A stretch of DNA of 64,000 nt, taken from Microbacterium sp. (GTDB taxonomy: Bacteria; Actinomycetota; Actinomycetes; Actinomycetales; Microbacteriaceae). The stretch's first letter is position 1. The number at the start of each line of letters is the position of its first letter. Positions 1 to 7,689 of this stretch are shown here, in pieces. The stretch lies in assembly GCA_019510305.1 (NCBI GenBank), contig JAEKKN010000021.1, positions 155,817-219,816 on the forward strand. Direction: 5' to 3'. The notes below the pieces were generated by a model. It did no database searches. It saw only the letters and a program-made list of their open reading frames with translations, and was not told where the DNA came from. A program made the translations under genes and the position numbers.

Positions 1-1350
1 TGTACCAACGCGGCCCATGAAGATGGTGGCCGCGAGCACGTAGGCGCCGGAATCGGGCAGGGACTCGGTGAGCCCTGTGGACAGCCCGACCGTGGCGAAG
101 GCGGAGATCACGTCGAACAGCACATGGCTGATGTCGTCTTTGGTGATCTGGGCGATGATGATCGTCGACAGGGCGACGATGGTGGCGCCCCAGGCGACGA
201 CGCTGAGGGCGACGCGCTGCACGTCGCTGGGGATGCGTCGCCCGAAGACCTCGACCGATTGACGCCCCTTCGCCTCGGACCACACGGCGATCGCGAGCAC
301 AGCGAGGGTGGTGACCTTGATGCCGCCGGCCGTGGAGGCCGAGCCGCCGCCGACGAACATGAGCATGGATGCCGCGAGCAGCGACGATCCGTTCAGATCG
401 GCCATGTCGATCACGTTGAAGCCGCCGGAGCGGGTCATCGCGGAGAGGAAGAACGCCTGGAACGTGGTGTCGACGGCATCCATCGATCCGAAGGTCTTGG
501 GGTTGTTGTATTCGAGGATCAGGAAGACCGCGGCGCCCATGAAGAACAGCAGCACCGTCGTGACGATCGTGAGCTTGGTGTGCAGCGACCACTTCTTCAC
601 GTGCCAGACGTGCTTGGCCAGCGTGTAGATCACGGGGAAGCCGATGCTGCCGAGGAACACCCCGGCCATGAGGAGCGTGAGCACCAGGTAGTCGTCCTCG
701 AACACCGCGACGCCACCGGCGTTCGGTGCGAAGCCCGTGTTCGTGAAAGACATGGCGGCGTAGTACGGCGCCTCCCACAGCGCCGCGATGGGATCGACCT
801 CCGCCATGACGAGTGCGGGGTAGAGCAGGATCGCGAGGGTGCCCTCGATCACGAGGGCCGAGATCGCGACGGTCGTCAGCAACTGGCCGACCTCGCCGAG
901 CCGAACGGTCTGGCTCTCGTTCACGACGCCGCCATGAGCGCGGAGCGGGTTCGTGTCACCCGCCGCCATCAGCTTGGCGCGCAGTCCGAGGCGCTTGGAG
1001 ATCAGCATGCCCATGAGCGACGCCAGGGTCAGCACGCCCAGAGCGCCCACGTTCACGCCGACGAAGACCAGCACGTGCCCGAAGGGCGACCAGTGCGTGG
1101 CCATGTCGACGGTGGTGAGGCCCGTCACGCAGATCGTGGAGACGGCGGTGAACAGGGCATCGCTGAGATCGGTGAACTCGCCGGTCGCAGACGAGATCGG
1201 CAGCCCGAGCAGCACCGTGAAGATCAGGATCAGCAGCGCGAAGACGACGATCGCGAACCGTGACGGGGACGAGGTGACGATGTGGCGCGCGCGCACCGCG
1301 AAGCTTTCCAGCCGACGTCGCGGAGAAGACGCCGATGCGATGCCCGACAT
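1..1350 (-). CDS. TrkH/KtrB-family potassium transporter, membrane subunit (3' end beyond window)
   Basis: Integral membrane, pore-forming subunit of a Trk/Ktr K+ uptake system. It reads openly for 450 residues to the window edge, so the C-terminus is missing. All four pore-loop filters are visible: STICVTGLT at 71-79, SFTNTGF at 201-207, TRSGGF at 306-311 and TVGLSTG at 420-426, each between hydrophobic segments, as in the four-fold TrkH/KtrB pore. I chose the ATG at 1350 because it follows AAAGGGGCGGG; an in-frame ATG at 1383 lacks a ribosome binding site. It is divergent from the ArsR-family gene at 1452. A cytosolic TrkA/KtrA regulatory subunit would be expected next to it outside the window. 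The family is certain; the Trk versus Ktr label is not. Confidence 0.93.
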   Translation of the reverse strand, partial: MSGIASASSPRRRLESFAVRARHIVTSSPSRFAIVVFALLILIFTVLLGLPISSATGEFTDLSDALFTAVSTICVTGLTTVDMATHWSPFGHVLVFVGVNVGALGVLTLASLMGMLISKRLGLRAKLMAAGDTNPLRAHGGVVNESQTVRLGEVGQLLTTVAISALVIEGTLAILLYPALVMAEVDPIAALWEAPYYAAMSFTNTGFAPNAGGVAVFEDDYLVLTLLMAGVFLGSIGFPVIYTLAKHVWHVKKWSLHTKLTIVTTVLLFFMGAAVFLILEYNNPKTFGSMDAVDTTFQAFFLSAMTRSGGFNVIDMADLNGSSLLAASMLMFVGGGSASTAGGIKVTTLAVLAIAVWSEAKGRQSVEVFGRRIPSDVQRVALSVVAWGATIVALSTIIIAQITKDDISHVLFDVISAFATVGLSTGLTESLPDSGAYVLAATIFMGRVGT

Positions 1351-1439
1351 CCCGCCCCTTTCGTCTGCTCCCTGCCGCGCCATGCGGTCGCGGCCCGCCG
1401 CTGCGAGCCTTCGTCATGGTACTCCGTGCCGGGGGCGGC

Positions 1440-1451
1440 TAGCCTGATCAC
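1440..1451 (+). promoter_or_regulatory. -10 box TAGCCT placed for a leaderless ATG
   Basis: TAGCCT at 1440-1445 is followed by six bases and then the ATG at 1452. This spacing puts the transcription start at or within one base of the start codon. No ribosome binding site precedes the ATG. It is one example of an arrangement repeated at least fifteen times in the window. Confidence 0.55.
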
Positions 1452-1868
1452 ATGACGGACATCTTCGACGTGATCGCAGACGGTACGAGGCGCGACATCC
1501 TCCAGCTCCTTCTGCGCCGGGCCGAAGAGGGCGACGCGGGCACCAGCGTCGGCCACATCGTGGCCGAGCTCGGCATCAGCCAGCCGACGGTCTCGAAGCA
1601 CCTCAAGGTTCTGCGCGAGGCAGAGCTCGTCAACGTGCGCGAAGACGGCCAGCGCCGGTTCTACAGCCTGGCGGTCGAGCCGCTGTCGGTCGTCGACGAC
1701 TGGCTCGTGCCGTTCCTCGTCGACGCCTACGGAGACGACGCGCCCGACATCGACTACCCCTTCCAGCCGCTTCCCGACGGAGCGGCCCACGCGGCCGAAG
1801 TGGTCGGCCGTGCAGCCGCCTCTGCGAAGCACGTGGTCGCGAACGCCATCAAGCGGCTCGGCGGCTGA
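1452..1868 (+). CDS. ArsR-family winged-helix transcriptional regulator
   Basis: A 138-residue regulator. The N-terminal half (about 1-75) is an ArsR-type winged helix: DVIADGTRRDILQLL leads into a recognition helix region GISQPTVSKHLKVL and a basic wing EDGQRRFYSL. The C-terminal half is acidic then alanine-rich, unlike metal-sensing ArsR proteins, and has no cysteine cluster, so metal sensing is not indicated. It is divergent from the TrkH-family gene across about 100 bp and convergent with the exporter permease that ends at 1936. The target is unknown; autoregulation or control of the potassium transporter is a guess from position only. Confidence 0.85.
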   Translation: MTDIFDVIADGTRRDILQLLLRRAEEGDAGTSVGHIVAELGISQPTVSKHLKVLREAELVNVREDGQRRFYSLAVEPLSVVDDWLVPFLVDAYGDDAPDIDYPFQPLPDGAAHAAEVVGRAAASAKHVVANAIKRLGG

Positions 1869-1935
1869 CCGGCGCCTCCGCTGGCATCGGGCGTCATCTG
1901 GGGCGTTGTGCTCCAGCGGCTCGCGACGTGAGAGG

Positions 1936-2751
1936 TCATCGACGACCGGACTTGCGACGGAACAGCCACGCACCCCAAGCCACGGCGATCACGAGGATCA
2001 CGAGGCACCAGCCGATAGCCCACCAGAGCTCCGCGCCGAGGGACGTGTCGCTCAGCAGACTCCGGATCGTGTCGACGATCGGCGTGATCGGCTGGTGAGC
2101 GGCGACCGGCTGCAGCCAGTGCGGCATGCTCTCGACAGGGACGAACGCGCTCGACAGGTATGGCAGGAAGAGCAGGGCGAAACCGTAGCCGTTCGCGCCC
2201 TCAGGGCTGCCGGCGGCGAGGCCGATCGCTGCGAACAGGTAGGTGATCGCCAGGATGTACAGGGCGATGAGCGCGGCCACGCCGACCCAGTCCATGAAGC
2301 TCGCCTCCGGCTGGAACCCCACGAGGACGCCGACGCCGATGACCACGCCTGTGGCGAGGAGATTGCGCAGCAGGCTGGCGACGACGTGCCCCGTGAGCAC
2401 AGCGCTCGCCCGCAGCGGCATCGTGCGGAAGCGATCGATGATGCCGCTGCGCATGTCGTTCGCGACGTAGACGGCGGTCGATGCCGCGCCGAATCCGGCG
2501 CACGTGAGGATGATGCCCGGCACGACGTAGTCGACGTAGGCGCCGGATGGATCGATCGCGCCGCCGAACACCCATGTGAACATCAGCATCAGCATGACGG
2601 GCAGGGCGATCGCCATGACGAGTGACTCCCCGTCGCGCAGCGAGTGCTTCAGGCTGCGGGTGACGAAGACGGATTCCGCGGCGAACCCGCGGAGGCGAGG
2701 GCGGAGGGCGACGGATGCCGCGGCGGGCGCGGCGAAGGCGGGGGCGTTCAT
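1936..2751 (-). CDS. ABC-2 type exporter permease (DrrB-like)
   Basis: Membrane component of an ABC-2 exporter, 271 residues. The N-terminal cytosolic stretch ends in a conserved coupling-like segment (ESVFVTRSLKHSLRDGESL), followed by about six hydrophobic helices, with the family hallmark region VVPGIILTCAGFGAAS near the middle and a basic C-terminal tail (FRRKSGRR). Its ATG at 2751 overlaps the TGA of the ATPase gene (ATGA), so the two are translationally coupled. The pair resembles daunorubicin-type DrrAB exporters. Substrate is unknown; a drug or lipid export role is typical. It is convergent with the ArsR-family gene. Confidence 0.9.
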   Translation of the reverse strand: MNAPAFAAPAAASVALRPRLRGFAAESVFVTRSLKHSLRDGESLVMAIALPVMLMLMFTWVFGGAIDPSGAYVDYVVPGIILTCAGFGAASTAVYVANDMRSGIIDRFRTMPLRASAVLTGHVVASLLRNLLATGVVIGVGVLVGFQPEASFMDWVGVAALIALYILAITYLFAAIGLAAGSPEGANGYGFALLFLPYLSSAFVPVESMPHWLQPVAAHQPITPIVDTIRSLLSDTSLGAELWWAIGWCLVILVIAVAWGAWLFRRKSGRR

Positions 2752-3632
2752 GCGTGCTCCTTCTGGGGGAGTTCATCGGAGGTGACGGCGAGGAAGACGT
2801 CGTCGAGGGAGGGACGACGCAGCGTGATGATCCCCTCTCGGCCCTCTTCGTCGAGCAGGTCGAGCGCTCGCCGGAGTCCCGCGACGCTGCCGTCTGTCGA
2901 CATCTCGCTGAGGAGATCACCACGATCGTCATGCAGCTCGACGGTGTCACCGCCGATACGAGACTTCAGTTCGGCCGGTGTTCCGAGCGCGGCGATACGG
3001 CCACCGTGGAGGACTGCGATCCGATCCGCGAGCTGATCCGCCTCTTCCAGGTACTGCGTGGTGAGGAAGACGGTGGTCCCCGCCGCGGCGAGTGTGCGGA
3101 TGATGTCCCACAGATCCCTCCGGCTGCGGGTGTCCAGGCCCGTCGTCGGCTCATCGAGGAACAGCACCTCCGGCGTCACGACGAAGCTCAACGCGAGATC
3201 GAGGCGCCGCCGCATGCCCCCGGAGAAGGTCTTCACCGGACGACGCGCCGCTTCGGCGAGGTCGAACTGCGCGATCAGCTCTTCGGCTCGGCGCCGCGCC
3301 GCGCCGCGGTCGAGTCCCGCGAGCCGGGCGAACATGATGACGTTCTCGATCGCGGTGAGCACGTCGTCCACCGCAGCGGATTGACCGGTGAGACTGATCC
3401 GTCGCTGCACTTCCCGCGGCTGCGTGCGTACGTCGAAGCCGGAGACCGTCGCGATCCCCGCATCGGGCTCTATGAGAGTCGTGAGGACGTTGATGGTGGT
3501 CGTCTTCCCCGCGCCGTTCGGGCCGAGAAGGGCGAACACCTCGCCGGACGCGACCGTGATGTCGAGGTCGTCTATGACGAGCCTGTCTCCGAACTTCTTG
3601 CGCACGCGGCGCATCTCGATGGCGGGTCTCAT
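2748..3632 (-). CDS. ABC exporter ATP-binding protein (DrrA-like)
   Basis: ATPase partner of the permease at 1936-2751, 294 residues. Walker A is GPNGAGKT at 37-44, the signature FSGGMRRRLDLA follows from about 135, and Walker B is VLFLDEPTTG around 155. The H-loop position reads TTQYLEEAD, the glutamine-containing form usual in DrrA. The C-terminal extension after the nucleotide-binding fold (LRRPSLDDVFLAVTS) is also typical. I chose the ATG at 3632 because GGAAGGGA lies just upstream; an in-frame ATG at 3665 has no such site. It is divergent from the TetR gene and probably controlled by it. Confidence 0.92.
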   Translation of the reverse strand: MRPAIEMRRVRKKFGDRLVIDDLDITVASGEVFALLGPNGAGKTTTINVLTTLIEPDAGIATVSGFDVRTQPREVQRRISLTGQSAAVDDVLTAIENVIMFARLAGLDRGAARRRAEELIAQFDLAEAARRPVKTFSGGMRRRLDLALSFVVTPEVLFLDEPTTGLDTRSRRDLWDIIRTLAAAGTTVFLTTQYLEEADQLADRIAVLHGGRIAALGTPAELKSRIGGDTVELHDDRGDLLSEMSTDGSVAGLRRALDLLDEEGREGIITLRRPSLDDVFLAVTSDELPQKEHA

Positions 3633-3711
3633 GATGTCCCTTCCTCCCTGACGTGGGGTCTGCATGTCGAAACTGTGTATGAGCTACGCAAGTGTGTATG
3701 ACCATAACACA

Positions 3712-3730
3712 CTGTTTATTTAATAAACAG
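3712..3730. promoter_or_regulatory. Palindromic operator between the DrrAB-like exporter and its TetR gene
   Basis: A perfect 19-bp inverted repeat, CTGTTTATT-T-AATAAACAG, sits 15 bases before the TetR ATG and about 80 bases before the ATPase start. It is AT-rich against a GC-rich background. The placement between divergent genes is what is expected for a TetR operator. Two direct copies of TGTGTATGA at 3674-3682 and 3693-3701 lie alongside, spaced 19 bp apart, and may be part of the control region. Confidence 0.75.
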
Positions 3731-3745
3731 AAGTAGGATGGCGGC

Positions 3746-4678
3746 ATGACCGAGAACGAGCCACCGGAGCTGCCGCGGGGCATCGCTCTCGCCTGGGGCG
3801 TCGCGGCCACTCCGCAGCGTGGCCCGAAGCGCGAGATGAGTGTGGAGCGCATCGTCGACGCGGCAGTGGAACTGGCGGATGCCGAGGGCATCGGCGCCGT
3901 TTCGATGGCAGCGGTCGCCGCGAAGCTCGGCTTCACGCCGATGTCCCTCTACCGCTACGTCACCGCGAAAGACGACCTGCTGCTGCTCATGCAGGAGCAG
4001 GCGACAGGCGTTCCTCCGGAGTCGCACCTCGAGCGCGAGGGCTGGCGCGATCGGCTGCTCGCTCTCTACGAGGAACAGGTGCTGCTGTATCTGCGGCATC
4101 CGTGGATGCTCTCGGTTCCGATCACCGGATCGCCGATCACCCCGAACAGCTCGGCATGGCTCGACGCCTCGCTCGCAGCTCTCGAACAGACCGTTCTCAC
4201 GGCCGACGAGAGGATCGCGACCGCCCTGGCGGTGACCGGCCAGGCGCGCTGGTGCGGCATCGTGCAGGCCGGCTACACCGCGCAGGCGCGCGGCATCGGA
4301 CTCTCGCCAGACGAAGTCGCCGTCAGGGAGGCCGACCTGTACGACAGGGTCATCACCCAGGACGAGTTCCCCGCCCTGCGTCGCGCGGTGGACGAGGGCG
4401 TGTTCACCTCTCCTGCCGATCCTTTCCGCTTCGGCGTCGAACGCATCCTCGACGGCGTCGCGGCGTACCTCGACGCGCGGGATCGTGGCGAGTCTCGCGC
4501 TCCGGTCGACGAGTGGATCGCGATCGACCCCGTCGAACTCGCGGGCGATCGGCGGCTGAAAGAAGCCCAGAAGACGGTCCGCGAAGCGGAGAAGATGCTG
4601 CGCGCCGCCCGCAAGGCCGAGCGACAGGCCCTGCGCGAGGCGAAGGAGCGGTTCGCGAAGACGAAGGGGCAGGGCTGA
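3746..4678 (+). CDS. TetR/AcrR-family transcriptional regulator
   Basis: A 310-residue repressor with an unusually long N-terminal lead (about 30 residues) before the TetR DNA-binding domain (VERIVDAAVELADAEGIGAVSMAAVAAKLGF, then PMSLYRYVTAKDDLL). A TetR C-terminal ligand domain fills residues 90-265. The last 45 residues are a highly charged helix rich in K, R, E and A (KEAQKTVREAEKMLRAARKA), likely a coiled coil or nucleic-acid-contacting tail. It is divergent from the DrrAB-like genes, with a 19-bp palindrome between them, so it most likely represses that exporter and itself. Confidence 0.9.
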   Translation: MTENEPPELPRGIALAWGVAATPQRGPKREMSVERIVDAAVELADAEGIGAVSMAAVAAKLGFTPMSLYRYVTAKDDLLLLMQEQATGVPPESHLEREGWRDRLLALYEEQVLLYLRHPWMLSVPITGSPITPNSSAWLDASLAALEQTVLTADERIATALAVTGQARWCGIVQAGYTAQARGIGLSPDEVAVREADLYDRVITQDEFPALRRAVDEGVFTSPADPFRFGVERILDGVAAYLDARDRGESRAPVDEWIAIDPVELAGDRRLKEAQKTVREAEKMLRAARKAERQALREAKERFAKTKGQG

Positions 4679-4717
4679 GCGCGCTCGGCGCCCAGCCGTC
4701 TTTGTCATGATGTGGTG

Positions 4718-5590
4718 ATGACACAGGCATCGGCGCAGCACCGCGCGCACTTCGACTTCTCGATCTCCTTCGCGAACGGCGGCGGGATGAGCGGCGAGGG
4801 CTTCCGTCTCGACCTGCCTCGCCCCAACCTGAGCGCCGAAGAGATCGGCGTGCTTCTCGTACGGCATCTCGGTCTCGCGCTCGTGCGCGACGTGGACCTG
4901 CGAGGGCTGCGCATCGTCGAGGAGACGCATCGCGGCAGCAGGGGAGCGGATGCCGCGGCCCCCGGAGCCGACCGGGTGATCGACCTCAGTCATCCGATCG
5001 AAGCAGGAATGATCACGTATCCCGGCCTGCCGGCGCCGGCGATCACTCCGCATCTGACCCGTGAGGACTCTCGGGAGAAGTACGCACCGGGAACCGAGTT
5101 CGCGATGGACATCATCACGATGATCGGCAACACCGGCACGTACCTCGACGCCCCGTACCACCGCTACGCAGACGGCGGTGACCTCGCCTCACTCGATCTG
5201 AACACGCTCGTGGGGATACCCGCGGAGGTGTTCCATCTGCGCGACTCGTGGAGCGCGGATCGTCGGGGGATCGAAGCGGTGACACTCGCGGATCGCGAAC
5301 TCGCAGGCAGCGCCGTCCTGCTCGACACCGGGTGGAGCAGTCGCTTCGGCACACCGGAGTACGCGGCGGGCGCGCCTTTCCTCACCGAAGGCGGGGCGCG
5401 CTTCCTCGTCGATGTCGGCGTGCGGATCGTGGGCATCGACTCCCTGAACATCGACTACACCGAGAGCGGAGGGGCGCCCCCCGCACAGGTCCCGGCGCAC
5501 GGGGCACGGTTCACCGCGGCCCCGCCCGCCGTGCGCGGATTCGGGACCTTCCCGGTGCGCGCGTTCGCCACGACGTCGGAGTCCCACTGA
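4718..5590 (+). CDS. Cyclase-family (kynurenine formamidase-like) protein with a C-terminal catalytic deletion
   Basis: A 290-residue protein. Residues 1-75 form an extra N-terminal domain (HFDFSISFANGGGMSGEGF); the rest is a cyclase-family metal hydrolase fold starting at VIDLSHPIEAGMITYPG. The usual metal motif HxGTHxDxPxH reads NTGTYLDAPYH, so two histidines are replaced. In addition the family segment after DSLNIDYTESGG, which normally carries a His and Glu metal pair (H..LL..GI...E), is missing; the sequence jumps to PPAQVPAHGARFTAAPP and ends normally with GFGTFPVRAFA. About 20 residues appear lost in frame. Activity is doubtful. CATGAT six bases before the ATG suggests a leaderless start. 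Confidence 0.85.
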   Translation: MTQASAQHRAHFDFSISFANGGGMSGEGFRLDLPRPNLSAEEIGVLLVRHLGLALVRDVDLRGLRIVEETHRGSRGADAAAPGADRVIDLSHPIEAGMITYPGLPAPAITPHLTREDSREKYAPGTEFAMDIITMIGNTGTYLDAPYHRYADGGDLASLDLNTLVGIPAEVFHLRDSWSADRRGIEAVTLADRELAGSAVLLDTGWSSRFGTPEYAAGAPFLTEGGARFLVDVGVRIVGIDSLNIDYTESGGAPPAQVPAHGARFTAAPPAVRGFGTFPVRAFATTSESH

Positions 5591-5664
5591 ACACAGGGGT
5601 CACATGGGTTTACATGCGTCCCAGCGACCCATAGAGTGTGCACATCGAGAAAGGGGTACGTGGG

Positions 5665-5856
5665 ATGCCCGAGGTTCCTGACGTCCGGTTCCTGACGGTG
5701 GCCGAGGTCGCCGAACTCATGCGCGTGTCGAAGATGACCGTCTATCGGCTCGTGCACTCCGGCGAGCTGCCTGCGATCCGCTTCGGTCGCAGCTTCCGCG
5801 TCCCCGAATCCGCCGTGGCCGAGGCGTTGCAGCGCCCGATCGCCGACGTGGGCTGA
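5665..5856 (+). CDS. Small helix-turn-helix DNA-binding protein (BldC/excisionase-like)
   Basis: A 63-residue protein that is almost entirely one MerR-like winged helix: LTVAEVAELMRVSKMTVYRLVHSGELPAIRFGRSFRVPESAV. This is the pattern of BldC and excisionase-type proteins of actinobacteria. BldC is a developmental or global regulator in Streptomyces that binds tandem direct repeats. The start at 5665 is preferred over an in-frame upstream GTG at 5638 because the homologous region begins there and AAAGGGG lies upstream. TAGAGT at 5632-5637 is a possible -10 box. No phage or integrase gene is nearby, so an excisionase role is unlikely. Confidence 0.85.
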   Translation: MPEVPDVRFLTVAEVAELMRVSKMTVYRLVHSGELPAIRFGRSFRVPESAVAEALQRPIADVG

Positions 5857-5886
5857 TCCGCGAGCAGGATCGCCGCAGGAGGCACC

Positions 5887-6384
5887 GTGGACGCCAGCAC
5901 TTTCTACGCACTGTTCTCCGCCACCTGCTTCACGCTGACCGGGCTCTGGTGGAACGTGGTCCGTGCCCGCAGCGACTGGACAGCCGATCGCTCGATCCGA
6001 CGCACGATCGGCGGCGTCCACCTGTCGTTCCTGCTCCCCGCGCTGATGGGGCTGTTCGCCCAGGTCGGCGGGACCGAGAGCCCGCTGATCTGGCGGCTCT
6101 CCTTCGTCGTGATCGCCGTCGTCGGCGGGGTGTCGATGCTGCGACTCGTCTCCCAGGCGCGCGGCGACGGCACGCCACGAGCGGTGCGTTGGACTCAAGC
6201 CGGCACCGTCGTCGTGTACGCGGCGATCGCCGTCATCGGCGTCGCACCGCAGTTGGCCGCACCGCTGGGCCTCACCGGCATCCAGGTCGGAGCACTGCTT
6301 CTGATCGTCTTGGTCGCGCTCGGTCACGCCCTCGTCTGGCGTTTCATGGTGGCTGATCATGCCCTGCACAGCGGTGAGGAGTGA
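5887..6384 (+). CDS. Hypothetical membrane protein, about five helices
   Basis: A 165-residue integral membrane protein of unknown function. Hydrophobic segments are at about 5-25, 43-60, 68-85, 103-125 and 130-152. The first segment contains FSATCFTLTGLWWNVV. No catalytic motif is visible. It starts with GTG and has a near-perfect AGGAGG at 5877-5882, a strong ribosome binding site for this genome. It follows the BldC-like gene by 30 bp in the same direction and may be co-transcribed with it. Confidence 0.75.
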   Translation: MDASTFYALFSATCFTLTGLWWNVVRARSDWTADRSIRRTIGGVHLSFLLPALMGLFAQVGGTESPLIWRLSFVVIAVVGGVSMLRLVSQARGDGTPRAVRWTQAGTVVVYAAIAVIGVAPQLAAPLGLTGIQVGALLLIVLVALGHALVWRFMVADHALHSGEE

Positions 6385-6413
6385 GTGCGTACGAGCGGGC
6401 CCCCGCGATTTGC

Positions 6414-6419
6414 TAGACT
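6414..6419 (+). promoter_or_regulatory. Extended -10 promoter element for bS22
   Basis: TAGACT preceded by TGC (TGCTAGACT) lies about 80 bases before the bS22 GTG. The intervening leader contains a run of five T bases and no open frame of note. No convincing -35 box is seen, as is common for extended -10 promoters. Confidence 0.5.
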
Positions 6420-6497
6420 GTTCCGAGGCATTTTTCCGTGCCCGTACCCGGGTGTCCGCCACGTGCGACGCCCAGCCCCTGACTTAGTGAGGTTTCC

Positions 6498-6596
6498 GTG
6501 GGTTCTGTCATCAAGAAGCGCCGCAAGCGCATGGCGAAGAAGAAGCACCGCAAGCTGCTTCGCAAGACTCGCCACCAGCGTCGCAACAAGAAGTAA
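6498..6596 (+). CDS. 30S ribosomal protein bS22 (AURKAIP1/COX24-domain microprotein)
   Basis: A 32-residue, very basic microprotein starting with GTG: it begins GSVIKKRRKRMAKKKHRK and ends RRNKK. This matches the short actinobacterial small-subunit protein bS22 first seen in mycobacterial ribosome structures, where it sits near the decoding region. GTGAGG lies seven bases upstream as a ribosome binding site. It has its own promoter-like TAGACT at 6414 and is followed by a hairpin terminator at 6611, so it is a single-gene unit. Genes this short are often missed by gene finders. Confidence 0.9.
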   Translation: MGSVIKKRRKRMAKKKHRKLLRKTRHQRRNKK

Positions 6597-6610
6597 GCGG
6601 CCAGACACCG

Positions 6611-6637
6611 AGCGCCTGTCTCCGGACGGGCGCTTTG
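6611..6637 (+). terminator. Intrinsic terminator after bS22
   Basis: A 10-bp stem, AGCGCCTGTC and GACGGGCGCT with one G-T pair, closes a TCCG tetraloop and is followed by a TTTGTGT stretch. It lies 14 bases after the bS22 stop codon. Confidence 0.8.
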
Positions 6638-6676
6638 TGTCTCCGCCCGCAGTTCCGATCCACCGCAGGAGGACGC

Positions 6677-6979
6677 ATGAAGTCGATCACCGTCGCAGAG
6701 CTCGCCGCTCGTGAGAACACGCCGCTCATCGATGTGCGCGAGGCGAACGAGTTCTCATCGGGGCACATCCCGGGCGCCGTGAACATCCCGATGTCCGAGA
6801 TCGGCAACCGCCTCGAAGAGCTCCCTGCCGAGGCGTTCGACGTGATCTGCCAGATGGGCGGACGTTCGGCCCGTGTGGTCGAGGCGCTCGAGGGGCGAGG
6901 ATACGACGTCACCAACGTCGAGGGCGGAACCGCCGAGTGGATCGCCGAGGGCCGTGAGGTCGAGGTGCCGTCGGCGTGA
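6677..6979 (+). CDS. Single-domain rhodanese-like protein
   Basis: A 100-residue rhodanese domain. It opens with ITVAELAARENTPLIDVREANEF, continues with GHIPGAVNIPMSEI, and has the active-site loop CQMGGRSARVVEAL with cysteine near residue 59. Rhodaneses transfer sulfane sulfur between thiols. The start at 6677 follows GCAGGAGG. Its stop codon overlaps the GTG of the glutaredoxin-like gene, and that gene in turn overlaps a Dabb-family gene, so the three form a tightly coupled operon likely concerned with thiol or sulfur chemistry. Confidence 0.92.
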   Translation: MKSITVAELAARENTPLIDVREANEFSSGHIPGAVNIPMSEIGNRLEELPAEAFDVICQMGGRSARVVEALEGRGYDVTNVEGGTAEWIAEGREVEVPSA

Positions 6980-7260
6980 CCACGCTGACTCTGATCGGCA
7001 AACCCGACTGCCACCTCTGCGATGTGGCTTCCGAGATCATCGACACCGTGATCGCCGATCTTCCGGATGCCGCGGCGGAGAGCATCGAGGTCGTCGAGGC
7101 TTCCATCCAGGACGACCCGGCGCTGTACGACCTGTGGTGGGAGAAGATCCCCGTCGTGCTGATCGACGGAGAACTGCATGCGCACTGGCGCTTGTCGGCC
7201 GACCGGCTGCGTTCCGCACTCGAAGAGGCCGTGGTGAACGACCTGAAGGAGACGAGATGA
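6976..7260 (+). CDS. Glutaredoxin-family protein with CxxC motif
   Basis: A 94-residue thioredoxin-fold protein. The redox motif CHLC is at about 12-15 after the strand TLTLIGKP, and a cis-proline motif KIPVVLIDGE follows, as in glutaredoxin-like proteins of the DUF836 type. It uses a GTG start overlapping the rhodanese stop (GTGA). Partner and substrate are unknown; the position between a rhodanese and a Dabb protein suggests disulfide or persulfide handling in the cytoplasm. Confidence 0.9.
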   Translation: MTTLTLIGKPDCHLCDVASEIIDTVIADLPDAAAESIEVVEASIQDDPALYDLWWEKIPVVLIDGELHAHWRLSADRLRSALEEAVVNDLKETR

Positions 7261-7559
7261 GCATCCGCCATGTCGTGAGCTGGAAGCTCGCCGCATCCGA
7301 TCCCGCCGCCCGCGCCGAGCAGGCCGCCGAAATGGCGCGCCGGCTCAACGCCCTCGCCGGCGTCGTGCCGCAGCTGCTGTCGATCTCGGCCGGCGCGAAC
7401 GTGGCCTACCCCGACTCCAACTGGGACGTGACGTTGATCGCCGACTTCGACTCGATCGAGGCGCTCGAGCAGTACCAGGTGCACCCGGCGCACGAAGAGG
7501 TCGTCGCCTACGTGCGTTCGGTCGTCGCCTCGCGAGCGGCCGTCGACTTCGAGGTCTGA
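7257..7559 (+). CDS. Dabb-family (stress-responsive A/B barrel) protein
   Basis: A 100-residue dimeric ferredoxin-like fold of the Dabb type. It starts IRHVVSWKLAASDPAARAEQ, has the typical mid-section AYPDSNWDVTLIADFDSIEALEQYQVHPAHEEVVAYV and ends at the predicted barrel edge. Members are small enzymes or stress proteins; the substrate here cannot be told. The ATG overlaps the stop of the glutaredoxin-like gene, making it the third gene of that operon. Confidence 0.9.
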   Translation: MSIRHVVSWKLAASDPAARAEQAAEMARRLNALAGVVPQLLSISAGANVAYPDSNWDVTLIADFDSIEALEQYQVHPAHEEVVAYVRSVVASRAAVDFEV

Positions 7560-7689
7560 CGAAAAGCACTTGCAACAAAAACGTAACCCGGGGAAACGCT
7601 GTTCGGCCGTGACGGCCCTCGAGCGCATGTCAAGATGAACACCTACCCGTTCGCGGGCGCGATCCGCCCCCGACTCCCCAGGAGCTGAC

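Noticed and set aside
124-1263. 379-codon open frame on the plus strand over the potassium transporter
   Set aside because: The minus strand encodes all four TrkH pore loops; the plus frame is rich in His, Arg, Glu and Asp with no fold.
1869-1935. Terminator between the ArsR-family and DrrB-like genes
   Set aside because: CCGCTGG and CCAGCGG can pair, but only over 7 bp with a 28-base loop, too weak to call.
5665-5856. Excisionase of a mobile element
   Set aside because: The helix-turn-helix is of the BldC/excisionase type, but no integrase, attachment site or phage gene is present nearby.
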